Positions 28,026-37,006 of a stretch of DNA of 64,000 nt are shown here, piece after piece. A program made the position numbers and the translations under genes. The notes beneath the pieces were generated by a model. The model worked only from the letters and a program-made list of their open reading frames with translations, did no database searches and was not told where the DNA came from. The stretch is from Campylobacter sp. TTU_617 (GTDB lineage Bacteria > Campylobacterota > Campylobacteria > Campylobacterales > Campylobacteraceae): contig NZ_JAENKV010000006.1 in assembly GCF_016599045.1 (NCBI RefSeq), forward strand, positions 1-64,000. The letters are read 5' to 3'. Position 1 is the stretch's first letter. Each line of letters begins with the position of its first letter.

Positions 28026-28996
28026 CAAACAGGTAAAACACGTATATTTGGACTTAATTCTTCTTGTAAAATATTTTCTATAGCATAAAGTGTTGATCCA
28101 CTGCCACTAGAACATCCGCTACAAGCACCAAGATAGCGTATATATACATCAATAGTTCCATTTTCTGATTTTTGTATATCAATTACTTCTAAATCTCCAC
28201 CATCGCCATGTAGCATAGGACGAATTTCACTATCTAAAACAGTTTCTACGGCTTTTAATTGTTTTACTACAGTCATATCATTAAAAGCAATATCATCTTT
28301 TAAATTTCCTTGAAGTCTTTCTTTTTCCATTTCAGCTCTAGTTTGTGCTAAGATATCAACCAGATAATACTCCCTGCTCTCGTGCCCACCTGGTTTTACA
28401 CAAGATTTACAAAATGCCCCTGCTTTTGTAAATTGAGTGATCTCCTCAACAGAATGCAAATCATTAAGTTTAATCACTTCTTTAATTGTTCCAAGACTTA
28501 CTCTAGCACATTCACAAACTATAATTTGATCTTCAAAATCTTCTGGATTTACTCCTTTGTATTTAGCTGCTGCTTGTTTAATAACATCATAAGCCATTAC
28601 AGAACAATGCATTTTTTGCGGAGGAACAGCTGGAGTTTCTGGATTATCACGCATTGCAAATTCAACGTCTAAATTTGTAATTTTAACAGCTTCATCAACT
28701 TTTTTTCCTATACAAAGCTCAGCCATAGTATCACTGCTTGCAATAGCTGTTCCACAACCAAAACTTTTAAATTTAGCATCTATGATGGTATCTGTTTTTT
28801 CATCAACAAGCCAATAAAGCCTTACAGCATCACCACAACTTTCTGCTCCAAAATCTGCAACTATCAATTTTGCATTGCGCGCTTTAGCATCTTCTTCACT
28901 AAATTCACCCATAAATTTTGGATTGTTCATTCTATCTTGAACTTTTTGAGAATATTCTTCCCAAATAGATCCACCAATTAAGCTATTTTTTCCCAT
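28025..28996 (-). CDS. nifU: Iron-sulfur cluster scaffold protein NifU
   Basis: This 323-residue protein has the three-domain NifU form. An IscU-like N-terminal domain (about 1-130) has cluster ligands in ADFGAESCGD, FGCGTAIAS and MHCSVM. A central [2Fe-2S] BFD-type domain has CECARV and FCKSCVKPGG. A C-terminal Nfu domain has CSGCSSGS. It assembles Fe-S clusters with the adjacent cysteine desulfurase and hands them to apoproteins. Epsilonproteobacteria use this NIF-type pair as their general Fe-S system. It lies 11 bases after iscS. Confidence 0.95.
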   Translation of the reverse strand: MGKNSLIGGSIWEEYSQKVQDRMNNPKFMGEFSEEDAKARNAKLIVADFGAESCGDAVRLYWLVDEKTDTIIDAKFKSFGCGTAIASSDTMAELCIGKKVDEAVKITNLDVEFAMRDNPETPAVPPQKMHCSVMAYDVIKQAAAKYKGVNPEDFEDQIIVCECARVSLGTIKEVIKLNDLHSVEEITQFTKAGAFCKSCVKPGGHESREYYLVDILAQTRAEMEKERLQGNLKDDIAFNDMTVVKQLKAVETVLDSEIRPMLHGDGGDLEVIDIQKSENGTIDVYIRYLGACSGCSSGSGSTLYAIENILQEELSPNIRVLPV

Positions 28997-29007
28997 AATA
29001 TTTCCTT

Positions 29008-30198
<1,191 letters not shown>

Positions 30199-30245
30199 CT
30201 AAAATAATTAGGATATTTTTTATCTTATTAATCTTTTAAACTGAT

Positions 30246-30294
30246 AATAGCACAATTTTATAAAATTTAAACTAAATTTTATAAAATTGCTATT
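30246..30294 (-). terminator. Long hairpin after the sigma-54-controlled gene
   Basis: AATAGC(AC)AATTTTATAAAATTT at 30246-30268 pairs with AAATTTTATAAAATTGCTATT at 30274-30294. This makes a 21-pair stem with a two-base bulge and a five-base loop. It starts eight bases downstream of the stop codon at 30303 when read on the minus strand, and separates that gene from iscS. Confidence 0.65.
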
Positions 30295-30302
30295 CAATAA
30301 TG

Positions 30303-31457
30303 TTAAGACATTGCATTAATGTAAGAATATAAAACTTTATTTAAATTTGCTTGTCTTTCCCTGTGTTTTAAAAAATAATTAAAGCTTTGAGTTTTTTCTT
30401 GATTAATTAAAGATAAATTTTCATTATTGTTTTGATTTTGATATTCTTGTTTTAAAGTATTAAATTCTTCAATTAAAGAATCTGTATAAATTTTAAAAAT
30501 GGAGCTAGAATTTGCAAATTCTCTTAAATCCATATCTTTTTGATAGTTTATATATTGCTGAAAAAATACAGAAAGTTTTTCTTTAGAAATTGTATTTTTA
30601 TCTACACCATTTACATAAAGATAAAGATCAAAACTCATTTTTTTTTCATTATTTTCCTTAATATAATCTTCAATAGACCCATCTCCTTCTAAAATTTTAT
30701 ATAAATTTCTATGGGAATTAAAATCAAGATTTATAGGCTTCATAAAAAAATTTAATTGTTCTTCATTTTTATTTTTTATATCTTGATAAATAAAATTAGC
30801 TAAAAGACCGGATTTTGAAACTTCTGAATTTTTATTTAAATATGGTTTAATAATTTCATTAGATGAAGTATTATTGATTGCTTTATCAAAATGAAAATTA
30901 ATAATTTTATTATCAAGCATTAAGGTGTTTAAATTTTTATTCTTATCTAAAGCTGAATTTAACATCTCTTGATTTTCGTATACACGATTAACTTGTCCTA
31001 ATAAATTTCCATTATCAGTTGAAAATCCTTGCATAAGTTTAGAAATTTCATCACGACTTAAATTATCATTATTATTTTCTTTAAATTCTGGATTTAAAGC
31101 TTTTAAAGAACTATAATAACTATTAAGTATATAGGGTAAATCTATTTGATTATAATTTAAATTTTCATCTTGCTTAACCATTTCTTTGGCTATACTTCTT
31201 ACACTTTTAATATGAATTTGATAAGATTGTGGAATATGAGAAATTTTATTTAAATCTTCACTAAAAAAACCTTGCTCATTTATCCTAAAACCAAATTCAC
31301 TTGGATAAGTTGTTTGGGTAAATTTATAATCAAAAGATGAATTTAAATCATTATTTAAATTAGTAATCTGTTCTTCACTATTTAAATTTAATAATGCACT
31401 TTTTTCATAATGAGTTAAAGCCAAATTTTGATATGGATTAGCTAAACCTATTAACAT
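30303..31457 (-). CDS. Conserved Campylobacter protein under a sigma-54 promoter (Cj0243c-like)
   Basis: This 384-residue protein has no signal peptide, membrane helix or recognised domain. It is Asn/Lys/Glu-rich and largely helical, beginning MLIGLANPYQNLALTHYEKSALLNL. It matches the position of Cj0243c. A perfect sigma-54 promoter lies 38-53 bases upstream, so it should be expressed with the rod/hook class of flagellar genes. The function is unknown. The gene stands alone between two terminator-like structures, and a role in flagellar assembly or as a flagellum-exported protein is inference from the promoter. Confidence 0.8.
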   Translation of the reverse strand: MLIGLANPYQNLALTHYEKSALLNLNSEEQITNLNNDLNSSFDYKFTQTTYPSEFGFRINEQGFFSEDLNKISHIPQSYQIHIKSVRSIAKEMVKQDENLNYNQIDLPYILNSYYSSLKALNPEFKENNNDNLSRDEISKLMQGFSTDNGNLLGQVNRVYENQEMLNSALDKNKNLNTLMLDNKIINFHFDKAINNTSSNEIIKPYLNKNSEVSKSGLLANFIYQDIKNKNEEQLNFFMKPINLDFNSHRNLYKILEGDGSIEDYIKENNEKKMSFDLYLYVNGVDKNTISKEKLSVFFQQYINYQKDMDLREFANSSSIFKIYTDSLIEEFNTLKQEYQNQNNNENLSLINQEKTQSFNYFLKHRERQANLNKVLYSYINAMS

Positions 31458-31494
31458 AAAAATCTCTTTTCAAAAATATTACTTAGGTTTTATA

Positions 31495-31510
31495 AGCAAA
31501 AGTTGTGCCA
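31495..31510 (-). promoter_or_regulatory. Sigma-54 (RpoN) promoter
   Basis: On the minus strand the sequence reads TGGCAC-AACTT-TTGCT: the -24 GG and -12 GC elements with exact spacing and a full match to the TGGCAC-N5-TTGCT consensus. The start codon lies 38 bases downstream. In Campylobacter, RpoN with FlgR/FlgS drives flagellar rod and hook genes. Confidence 0.88.
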
Positions 31511-31602
31511 AAAAATAATTACTAAAAAGTTTAAATTCAGCGTAAAAAAAGCAAAATTTCATTAGTATTTCAAACACTATTCTTAAATTTTAAAGGAAAA
31601 AT

Positions 31603-31794
31603 ATGCCAAAAATGAAAAGCGTTAAAAGCGCAGTTAAACGCTTTAAAGTAGGTAAAAATAAAATCAAAAGAGGCTCTGCTTTTAGAAGTCATATTTTGAC
31701 AAAAAAACCTGCAAAAAGAATGCGTGATCTTAGAACAGCTAAATACGTTCATAGCACAAATGTTAAAGCTGTTGAAAAGATGTTAGGAATTTAA
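31603..31794 (+). CDS. rpmI: 50S ribosomal protein L35
   Basis: This 63-residue basic protein has the L35 sequence pattern ([20 protein letters not shown], then [17 protein letters not shown]). It is a structural component of the large subunit. The ribosome site AAAGGA precedes the ATG. It is followed after 80 bases by rplT, the usual pair. infC is not in front of it here, unlike in many bacteria. Confidence 0.97.
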
Positions 31795-31874
31795 GTTTTT
31801 GACAAAAGTCATTTAAGCTCCCCTAAATAGGGAAAGATCCATTTTGGACGCCAATTTGTAAAAAAGGAATAAAT

Positions 31875-32231
31875 ATGGCAAGAGTAAAAACAGGTATAGT
31901 AAGACGCCGCAGACATAAGAAAATTTTAAAACTAGCAAGAGGCTTTTATAGTGGTCGCCATAAACATTTTAGAAAAGCAAAAGAACAACTAGAAAGAAGT
32001 TTAGTTTATGCATATCGTGATAGACGTCGTAAAAAAAGAGATTTTCGTCGTTTATGGATTATACGCATCAATGCTGCTTGTAGATTAAATAATATTAGCT
32101 ATTCTAAATTTATCAATGGTCTTAAAAAAGCAAATATAGAGCTTGATAGAAAAATTTTAGCTAATTTAGCCATGAATGATGCTAATGCTTTTGCAAAAAT
32201 TGTTCAAAACGTTAAAGAACATTTAAAATAA
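31875..32231 (+). CDS. rplT: 50S ribosomal protein L20
   Basis: This 118-residue protein has the L20 pattern: [30 protein letters not shown], then [21 protein letters not shown]. It binds 23S rRNA early in large-subunit assembly and in some bacteria represses its own operon. The 80-base gap after rpmI contains a small inverted repeat (CCCTAAATAGGG, 31818-31829) whose role is unclear. A terminator follows the gene. Confidence 0.97.
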   Translation: MARVKTGIVRRRRHKKILKLARGFYSGRHKHFRKAKEQLERSLVYAYRDRRRKKRDFRRLWIIRINAACRLNNISYSKFINGLKKANIELDRKILANLAMNDANAFAKIVQNVKEHLK

Positions 32232-32238
32232 TTTTTTA

Positions 32239-32270
32239 AGAGTCAATTTAATTGACTCTAACTTCTTTTT
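32239..32270 (+). terminator. Terminator of rpmI-rplT
   Basis: AGAGTCAAT (32239-32247) pairs with ATTGACTCT (32251-32259), a nine-pair stem with a three-base loop. AACTTCTTTTTT follows. Confidence 0.75.
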
Positions 32271-32336
32271 TAATACTTCTAACTTTACTCAAAAAAATAA
32301 ATTCATTATTAATCAAATAGTAAATTAAAATTTAGA

Positions 32337-32342
32337 TATAAT
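32337..32342 (+). promoter_or_regulatory. -10 element of the HDOD gene promoter
   Basis: TATAAT preceded by TTTAGA lies 42 bases before the start codon, downstream of the rplT terminator. Confidence 0.5.
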
Positions 32343-32383
32343 AAAGACTTAGTGTTCATTTAACCATAATAAAAGGAATAAAA

Positions 32384-33253
32384 ATGCAATCAAGCAATGA
32401 AGACATAAATGAAATTTTACTTAAAAGCGTAGAAACTCTTCCTCCTTTGCCTGATACAATTATAAAACTTAATGATTATATAGAAAAATCAGGTGCTAAT
32501 ATAGAGACAAACAAAGTTGCTGAAATCATTTCTAATGATCCTTTGATAACAGCTAAACTTTTAAAGCTTGCTAATTCTCCTTATTATGGTTTCTCAAGAG
32601 AAATTACAACTATTAATCAAGTGATTACTTTATTAGGTATTGCAAATATTAAAAACCTTATCACTGCTGATTCTATTAAGGATAATTTTAAAGTTGATCT
32701 TACTCCCTATGGTTTAGATACTTCAGTTTTTTTAAATACTTGTAGAGAAGAAATACTTTTTATTTCAAATTGGCTTAATGAAGAAGATAAACAACTTTCT
32801 TATCTACTTGCTCCGTGCGCCTTGCTTTTAAGACTAGGTATGATTGTATTTGCTAATTTTTTAATGCAAAATAACAAGGATAAAGAATTTTTAGAATATC
32901 TTAAAAAAACAGGATTTGATGATGTAAAAGAGGCTGAAAATAAATATTTAGGAGTTGATCATATATCATTTTTAGGTTTTTTACTGCATCGTTGGAATTT
33001 TGATGAAAGTTTAGTTGAAACTATTTGCTTTATACATACTCCACATTCTGCTTCTGAAAAAATTAAAAAATCATCTTATGCTTTATCGGTTATTGATCAT
33101 CTTTTTACCCCGTATAATGGTGGCTCTTCTTTTAATGTCAAAACTGCTATAGCACTTCTTGAAGAAGCAAATTTACAAGGAATTTCTTTTGATATACATA
33201 ATTTTTTATCGAAATTACCTCCTAAAGTAAAAGAAAATTTAAATAAAAATTAA
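32384..33253 (+). CDS. HDOD domain protein
   Basis: This 289-residue protein has an HDOD domain over about residues 15-215: LPPLPDTIIKLNDYI, ISNDPLITAKLLKLANSPYYGFSREITTINQVITLLG, and LGFLLHRWNFDESLVETI. The HD metal residues are lost, as is usual for HDOD proteins. The family takes part in signalling. The orthologue Cj0248 is, as I recall, needed for motility and chicken colonisation through flagellar gene expression. The ribosome site AAAGGA precedes the ATG. The next gene starts three bases after its stop. Confidence 0.9.
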   Translation: MQSSNEDINEILLKSVETLPPLPDTIIKLNDYIEKSGANIETNKVAEIISNDPLITAKLLKLANSPYYGFSREITTINQVITLLGIANIKNLITADSIKDNFKVDLTPYGLDTSVFLNTCREEILFISNWLNEEDKQLSYLLAPCALLLRLGMIVFANFLMQNNKDKEFLEYLKKTGFDDVKEAENKYLGVDHISFLGFLLHRWNFDESLVETICFIHTPHSASEKIKKSSYALSVIDHLFTPYNGGSSFNVKTAIALLEEANLQGISFDIHNFLSKLPPKVKENLNKN

Positions 33254-33256
33254 AAG

Positions 33257-33736
33257 ATGATGAAAACTATCATCTTACCACCAAATGAATTTTTAGATGA
33301 TTATATCTTAAATGCCGAATTTCATAAACTTGCAAATATATCAAAAAATGCTTATAAATTTTGGAAAAATATTAGCATTGCTAAATATCAAGGAACAAGA
33401 ACGATTTTTTTGCATAAAAATTGCATTTTAAAAAAATATAAACATATTATAAAACAATGCAGTAATTTAAATGGATTTGTTCTTGCAAGCTCTTTTTGTT
33501 CTTTTACAACTTTAGCTCCTTCTCATTTAGTTAAAAAAAATAATTCTTCTATTTATAAAATTTTAGATATTAAAGAGATTTATGGAGTTAAATTTGTAAA
33601 TTTAAAAGCATTTTATGATTTTTTGGGACTGGACTATCATCAATTTATCTATATAGAAAAATGCCATTTCTTTAGTCCAGCCCCTTTTGAAAAACGCATT
33701 AAAATTACTGATAGCATGTGCGTTGGATATTATTAA
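33257..33736 (+). CDS. Conserved Campylobacter protein of unknown function (Cj0249-like)
   Basis: This 159-residue protein has no signal peptide or membrane helix. It begins with two ATG codons in a row (MMKTIILPPNEFLDDYIL). Residues KLANISKNAYKFWKNI might form a helix-turn-helix-like segment, but this is not convincing. It is spaced three bases from the HDOD gene, so the two are probably co-transcribed. The 3' end overlaps the convergent acidic-protein gene by four bases. Confidence 0.7.
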   Translation: MMKTIILPPNEFLDDYILNAEFHKLANISKNAYKFWKNISIAKYQGTRTIFLHKNCILKKYKHIIKQCSNLNGFVLASSFCSFTTLAPSHLVKKNNSSIYKILDIKEIYGVKFVNLKAFYDFLGLDYHQFIYIEKCHFFSPAPFEKRIKITDSMCVGYY

Positions 33737-33879
33737 TCCATTTCATAAAAGTCATCTTTATCCTCATCACTATACTCATAATCATCTTCATCATAATTAT
33801 AGTTTTTTGGATAATCTTTATATTCTTGCTCTTCTTCTAATTCATCATAATCTACATATTCTTCATCATCGTAAGTCAT
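33733..33879 (-). CDS. Highly acidic 48-residue protein (Cj0251c-like)
   Basis: From ATG 33879 the minus strand encodes MTYDDEEYVDYDELEEEQEY and so on to a TAA at 33733-33735. Of the 48 residues, 24 are Asp or Glu and 10 are Tyr, with only three Lys and no Arg. A near-perfect Shine-Dalgarno (AAGGAGG) lies five bases before the ATG, which strongly supports translation. It matches the position of a small acidic protein in C. jejuni. The function is unknown. Such charge suggests metal binding, DNA or RNA mimicry, or a chaperone-like role, all speculative. Confidence 0.8.
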   Translation of the reverse strand: MTYDDEEYVDYDELEEEQEYKDYPKNYNYDEDDYEYSDEDKDDFYEMD

Positions 33880-33941
33880 ATTTTCCTCCTTATAAATAAT
33901 TATATAAAACTTATTTTAGCTTAAATTTTTAATCATTTTGT

Positions 33942-33947
33942 TATAAT
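33942..33947 (+). promoter_or_regulatory. Extended -10 element of the moaC promoter
   Basis: TTTTGTTATAAT holds a TG-N-TATAAT extended -10 and lies 25 bases before the moaC start. Confidence 0.6.
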
Positions 33948-33971
33948 TTAATATTTTTATTAAGGTATATT

Positions 33972-34445
33972 ATGAAAATCACCCATCTAGATCAAAACAA
34001 TCAACCTCAAATGGTTGATGTAAGTGCAAAAGATATCACACAAAGAATTGCTACAGCAAGTGGAATTATTTTTATGAGTAAAGAAGCTTTTAATGCTATA
34101 AAACAAAATACAGCTAAAAAAGGGCCTGTTTTACAAACTGCCGTTATAGCAGCAATTATGGGTGCTAAAAAAACAAGCGAACTTATACCAATGTGTCATC
34201 CTTTAATGCTTAGTCAAATTCAAACAAATATAATAGAAAATGAAAAAGAATACTCTTTTAAATTATTAGTAAGCATTAAATGCGAAGGAAAAACAGGAGT
34301 TGAAATGGAAGCACTTACAGCAGTAAGTATAGGTTTGCTTACTATTTATGATATGGTTAAGGCTATTGATAAAACTATGCGTATTGATAATATTATTTTA
34401 GAACATAAACAAGGGGGTAAAAGTGGAGAATATAATAGATCTTAA
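33972..34445 (+). CDS. moaC: Cyclic pyranopterin monophosphate synthase MoaC
   Basis: This 157-residue protein has the MoaC signatures: [30 protein letters not shown] with the active-site His, and [25 protein letters not shown]. It performs the second step of molybdenum cofactor synthesis, turning the MoaA product into cyclic pyranopterin monophosphate. No other moa gene is near. The molybdo-enzymes of Campylobacter respiration (nitrate, formate, sulfite) need this cofactor. Confidence 0.95.
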   Translation: MKITHLDQNNQPQMVDVSAKDITQRIATASGIIFMSKEAFNAIKQNTAKKGPVLQTAVIAAIMGAKKTSELIPMCHPLMLSQIQTNIIENEKEYSFKLLVSIKCEGKTGVEMEALTAVSIGLLTIYDMVKAIDKTMRIDNIILEHKQGGKSGEYNRS

Positions 34446-34686
34446 TCAAGAACCTATCATAAATTATCCTACTTATTGGGATTATAAGGTTATTTTTTAT
34501 GCAGAAACAAAAGCAGAAGAAATTTTTACAGATATTTTAAAGCAAAGAGATTTTAAATTTAAACACACAAACTCAAGTAAAAATGGAAAATATCAAAGTT
34601 ATTTGCTTTCTGTTTATGTAGATAGCAAAAAAGATCGTCTAAATATTTTTGAAAAATTAAAAAATAAAGCTCAATTTGTTTTATAG
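34423..34686 (+). CDS. DUF493 (YbeD-like) family protein
   Basis: This 87-residue protein starts at GTG 34423, inside the end of moaC, with a purine-rich ribosome site (AAGGGGG). It has the DUF493 layout: [56 protein letters not shown], a ferredoxin-like alpha/beta fold. E. coli YbeD may be a small regulatory domain related to ACT domains, but no role is established. Overlap with moaC by 23 bases suggests coupled translation. Confidence 0.82.
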   Translation: MENIIDLNQEPIINYPTYWDYKVIFYAETKAEEIFTDILKQRDFKFKHTNSSKNGKYQSYLLSVYVDSKKDRLNIFEKLKNKAQFVL

Positions 34687-34701
34687 AAAGAAAATTTGAT
34701 T

Positions 34702-35853
34702 ATGAAAAATACTATAATTATTTTTGAAAATTCACTTTTAAATTCCCCTAAAGAAAATGTTAAAAATTTAATCGAAAAATTAGTCTTTAATCTAGTCAAA
34801 GAACAAGTAGAAAAAAATAAAAATAATTCTCAGGAAATTCTTAATCAACTTTTGATCGAATTTTTAAATTCACTTAAAAAAATTGATTTATTAAACGATG
34901 AAAATGCAACCTTGCTCATAAGAACTCTCATTAAAGCAAGTATTTACGAAGAAGAAAATACTCTTTATAGCTATATCGATAAAATGGCTATTTTTAAGAG
35001 AAAAGCTGAAAATCAAAAAAATATATTAAAAAATCAAATTATTAATAATGTTTTAGAATTTGAAAAAACTTTACTGCACTCATCTTATAAAGATAAGCTA
35101 CTAAGTAATATCAACGATGCAATTTTATTTGATATTGAAATGCTAGGTATTTTAAAAGAAACTGCCGAAAGTGCTTTTTTAACAACACTTGAAAAAGGAG
35201 AAGATGTTGAATTAACAAGTAGTGAAATTGCTAAAAATCTTGTATATAATGCTATTTGTGAAACAAATTTTGAAAAGGAAAGAATGCTTAAAATTTCAAG
35301 TATAGTGCTAAATACTGCCTTTGAAATAGCAAATGAATCAATAGTTTATGCTAAAGACTTATGCTTAGGAAGCATCAAAGGAACTCAAGAAGGTATTACT
35401 TTAAGTATAGAAAAATTTAAAAATTCTTTTGCCTATAAAAATTTTCAAGAAGAGATTTATATAAAAAGTAAAGAATTGATACATATAGAAGATGATTTTA
35501 TTGAACTTTTAAAAATAGAGAGTAAAAAACAAAATAATCCTTCTAAAAAAATTGTTGAAAATTTATTAGAAAATGAGCTAGATAATTTATTTGCAAAACT
35601 TAAACGTTTTGCTTCAGAAAGCAGAGAACAACTTATTTTTAATCTTAATGAACTTAAAAAAAATCCAAAAATTAATGATTTTAATAAATTCGCCCAAAGA
35701 AAATTCTATGAATTTAAACAAGAAATTTTAGAACTTGAAAAAAATAACGAAAAATTCAATGATTTAAATTCTAAAAAAGCAAAAAAACTAGGTATAAGAC
35801 TTTGGGAAAAAGCAAAAAAAATAATTAGGAAAAGAAATGAAAAAAATTATTAG
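34702..35853 (+). CDS. Conserved helical protein of unknown function (Cj0254-like)
   Basis: The start was set at ATG 34702 (MKNTIIIFENSLL), with GAAAG at 34686-34690. A TTG two codons earlier is in frame. The 383-residue product is almost entirely helical and charged, with many Lys, Glu and Asn and no membrane helix. The last 25 residues are very basic (KKAKKLGIRLWEKAKKIIRK). Helical repeats of this kind suggest a scaffold or coiled-coil assembly. I recognise no domain. It overlaps the DUF945 gene by 17 bases. Confidence 0.7.
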   Translation: MKNTIIIFENSLLNSPKENVKNLIEKLVFNLVKEQVEKNKNNSQEILNQLLIEFLNSLKKIDLLNDENATLLIRTLIKASIYEEENTLYSYIDKMAIFKRKAENQKNILKNQIINNVLEFEKTLLHSSYKDKLLSNINDAILFDIEMLGILKETAESAFLTTLEKGEDVELTSSEIAKNLVYNAICETNFEKERMLKISSIVLNTAFEIANESIVYAKDLCLGSIKGTQEGITLSIEKFKNSFAYKNFQEEIYIKSKELIHIEDDFIELLKIESKKQNNPSKKIVENLLENELDNLFAKLKRFASESREQLIFNLNELKKNPKINDFNKFAQRKFYEFKQEILELEKNNEKFNDLNSKKAKKLGIRLWEKAKKIIRKRNEKNY

Positions 35854-37006
35854 CATTTTTATAATACTTATCATAGCATACTTTACGCATATTTTTTATG
35901 TAGGTAAAATGAATCAAAAAATTTTTAATCTTATTACTCAAAATACAGAGTTTTATAAAATTGAAAATATCAATTTTGATCAAGGTTTTTTTAAGTCTCA
36001 TATAACTTATGATATGATTTTTACTAATTTAAATAAAAATTTAAAAACTAAAATTGAATTAAATATGTATAATAATTTTTTTACTTCTAAAAATTTGGAA
36101 GGAAATTTTAGTAATCCCTTTTTAAATTCAAATGAAACTCTTGGGAAATTCGATGCAAAATTGACACTCAATGATACAAATTTTAATATTTATTTTAATG
36201 ATGTGAATTTAAGCCATAAAGAAGAAGATTTTATTTTCAAAGGTCTTAAGGCAAATATTTTATTTGATAAGCAAACAAAAATTAAAAATGCTAGTTTAGA
36301 TATTGAACAAATTATTATAGATTCATTTTATGAGCACATTCAAGCAAATAAAATAAGTTTTAATAATTATTTAAATTCTGCACTTAGTATTGATGAATTT
36401 TTAAATACTTTTTATGAAAGTGAGCAAGAAATTAGAATTTCTGATCTTGATATAGATAAAATTAATTTTAAAAATATTGTTTCTAAAATAGACACCAATT
36501 TAAATAATAATAAAACTTTAAATTTTAATATACTTTTAAATATTGATAATATTTCTAATGAAATTACACCAGATTCTAAAGAAGAAATTAAAGATCTTAA
36601 ATTAAATTTATCTTTAAATCAAATATCAAAAGAAACTTTAGAAAATTTAAATAAAGAACTCAATCAAGGAATAAAACCAAATCTAGAATTTTATTTAACA
36701 GAATTCTTAGCATTCAATCCTAGTTTAAACATACAAGAATTTAGTTTTTCAAAAAATAAAAAAGAAATTAAAATGAATGCAAATATTCAAGCTTTCAATA
36801 GAGATTATCAAGCCAAGGCTACAATTATAAGTGATGAGATAATTTCAAAACTATTTCCTAGCACTATTTTTATGGGTGGATTTGATGAGTATTTTATACA
36901 AAAAGATGGAAAATATGTGATGGATCTTAGTATAAGTGATACGAAAAATGATTCTCATATAAAAATTAATGGAAATGATTTAAATTTAGGAATTTCTTTA
37001 GATTGA
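35837..37006 (+). CDS. DUF945/YdgA-like periplasmic protein
   Basis: This 389-residue protein starts with a signal anchor (MKKIISIFIILIIAYFTHIFYVG). A YdgA-like pattern follows (NINFDQGFFKSHITYDMIF) and then long beta-rich, Asn-rich stretches, probably in the periplasm. DUF945 proteins have no settled function. Overlap with the preceding gene and the TTG start of rarA (sharing the stop region) shows that the row moaC to rarA is translated as one unit. Confidence 0.72.
   Translation: MKKIISIFIILIIAYFTHIFYVGKMNQKIFNLITQNTEFYKIENINFDQGFFKSHITYDMIFTNLNKNLKTKIELNMYNNFFTSKNLEGNFSNPFLNSNETLGKFDAKLTLNDTNFNIYFNDVNLSHKEEDFIFKGLKANILFDKQTKIKNASLDIEQIIIDSFYEHIQANKISFNNYLNSALSIDEFLNTFYESEQEIRISDLDIDKINFKNIVSKIDTNLNNNKTLNFNILLNIDNISNEITPDSKEEIKDLKLNLSLNQISKETLENLNKELNQGIKPNLEFYLTEFLAFNPSLNIQEFSFSKNKKEIKMNANIQAFNRDYQAKATIISDEIISKLFPSTIFMGGFDEYFIQKDGKYVMDLSISDTKNDSHIKINGNDLNLGISLD

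Noticed and set aside
31570-31752. Minus-strand open frame over rpmI
   Set aside because: It is a shadow of the ribosomal protein L35 gene.
31795-31874. L20-type autoregulatory RNA leader between rpmI and rplT
   Set aside because: Only a short inverted repeat (CCCTAAATAGGG) is visible. No pseudoknot or 23S-like site could be recognised by eye.
33687-33899. His/Tyr-rich open frame on the plus strand
   Set aside because: It is the complement of the acidic-protein gene, whose strong ribosome site lies on the minus strand.
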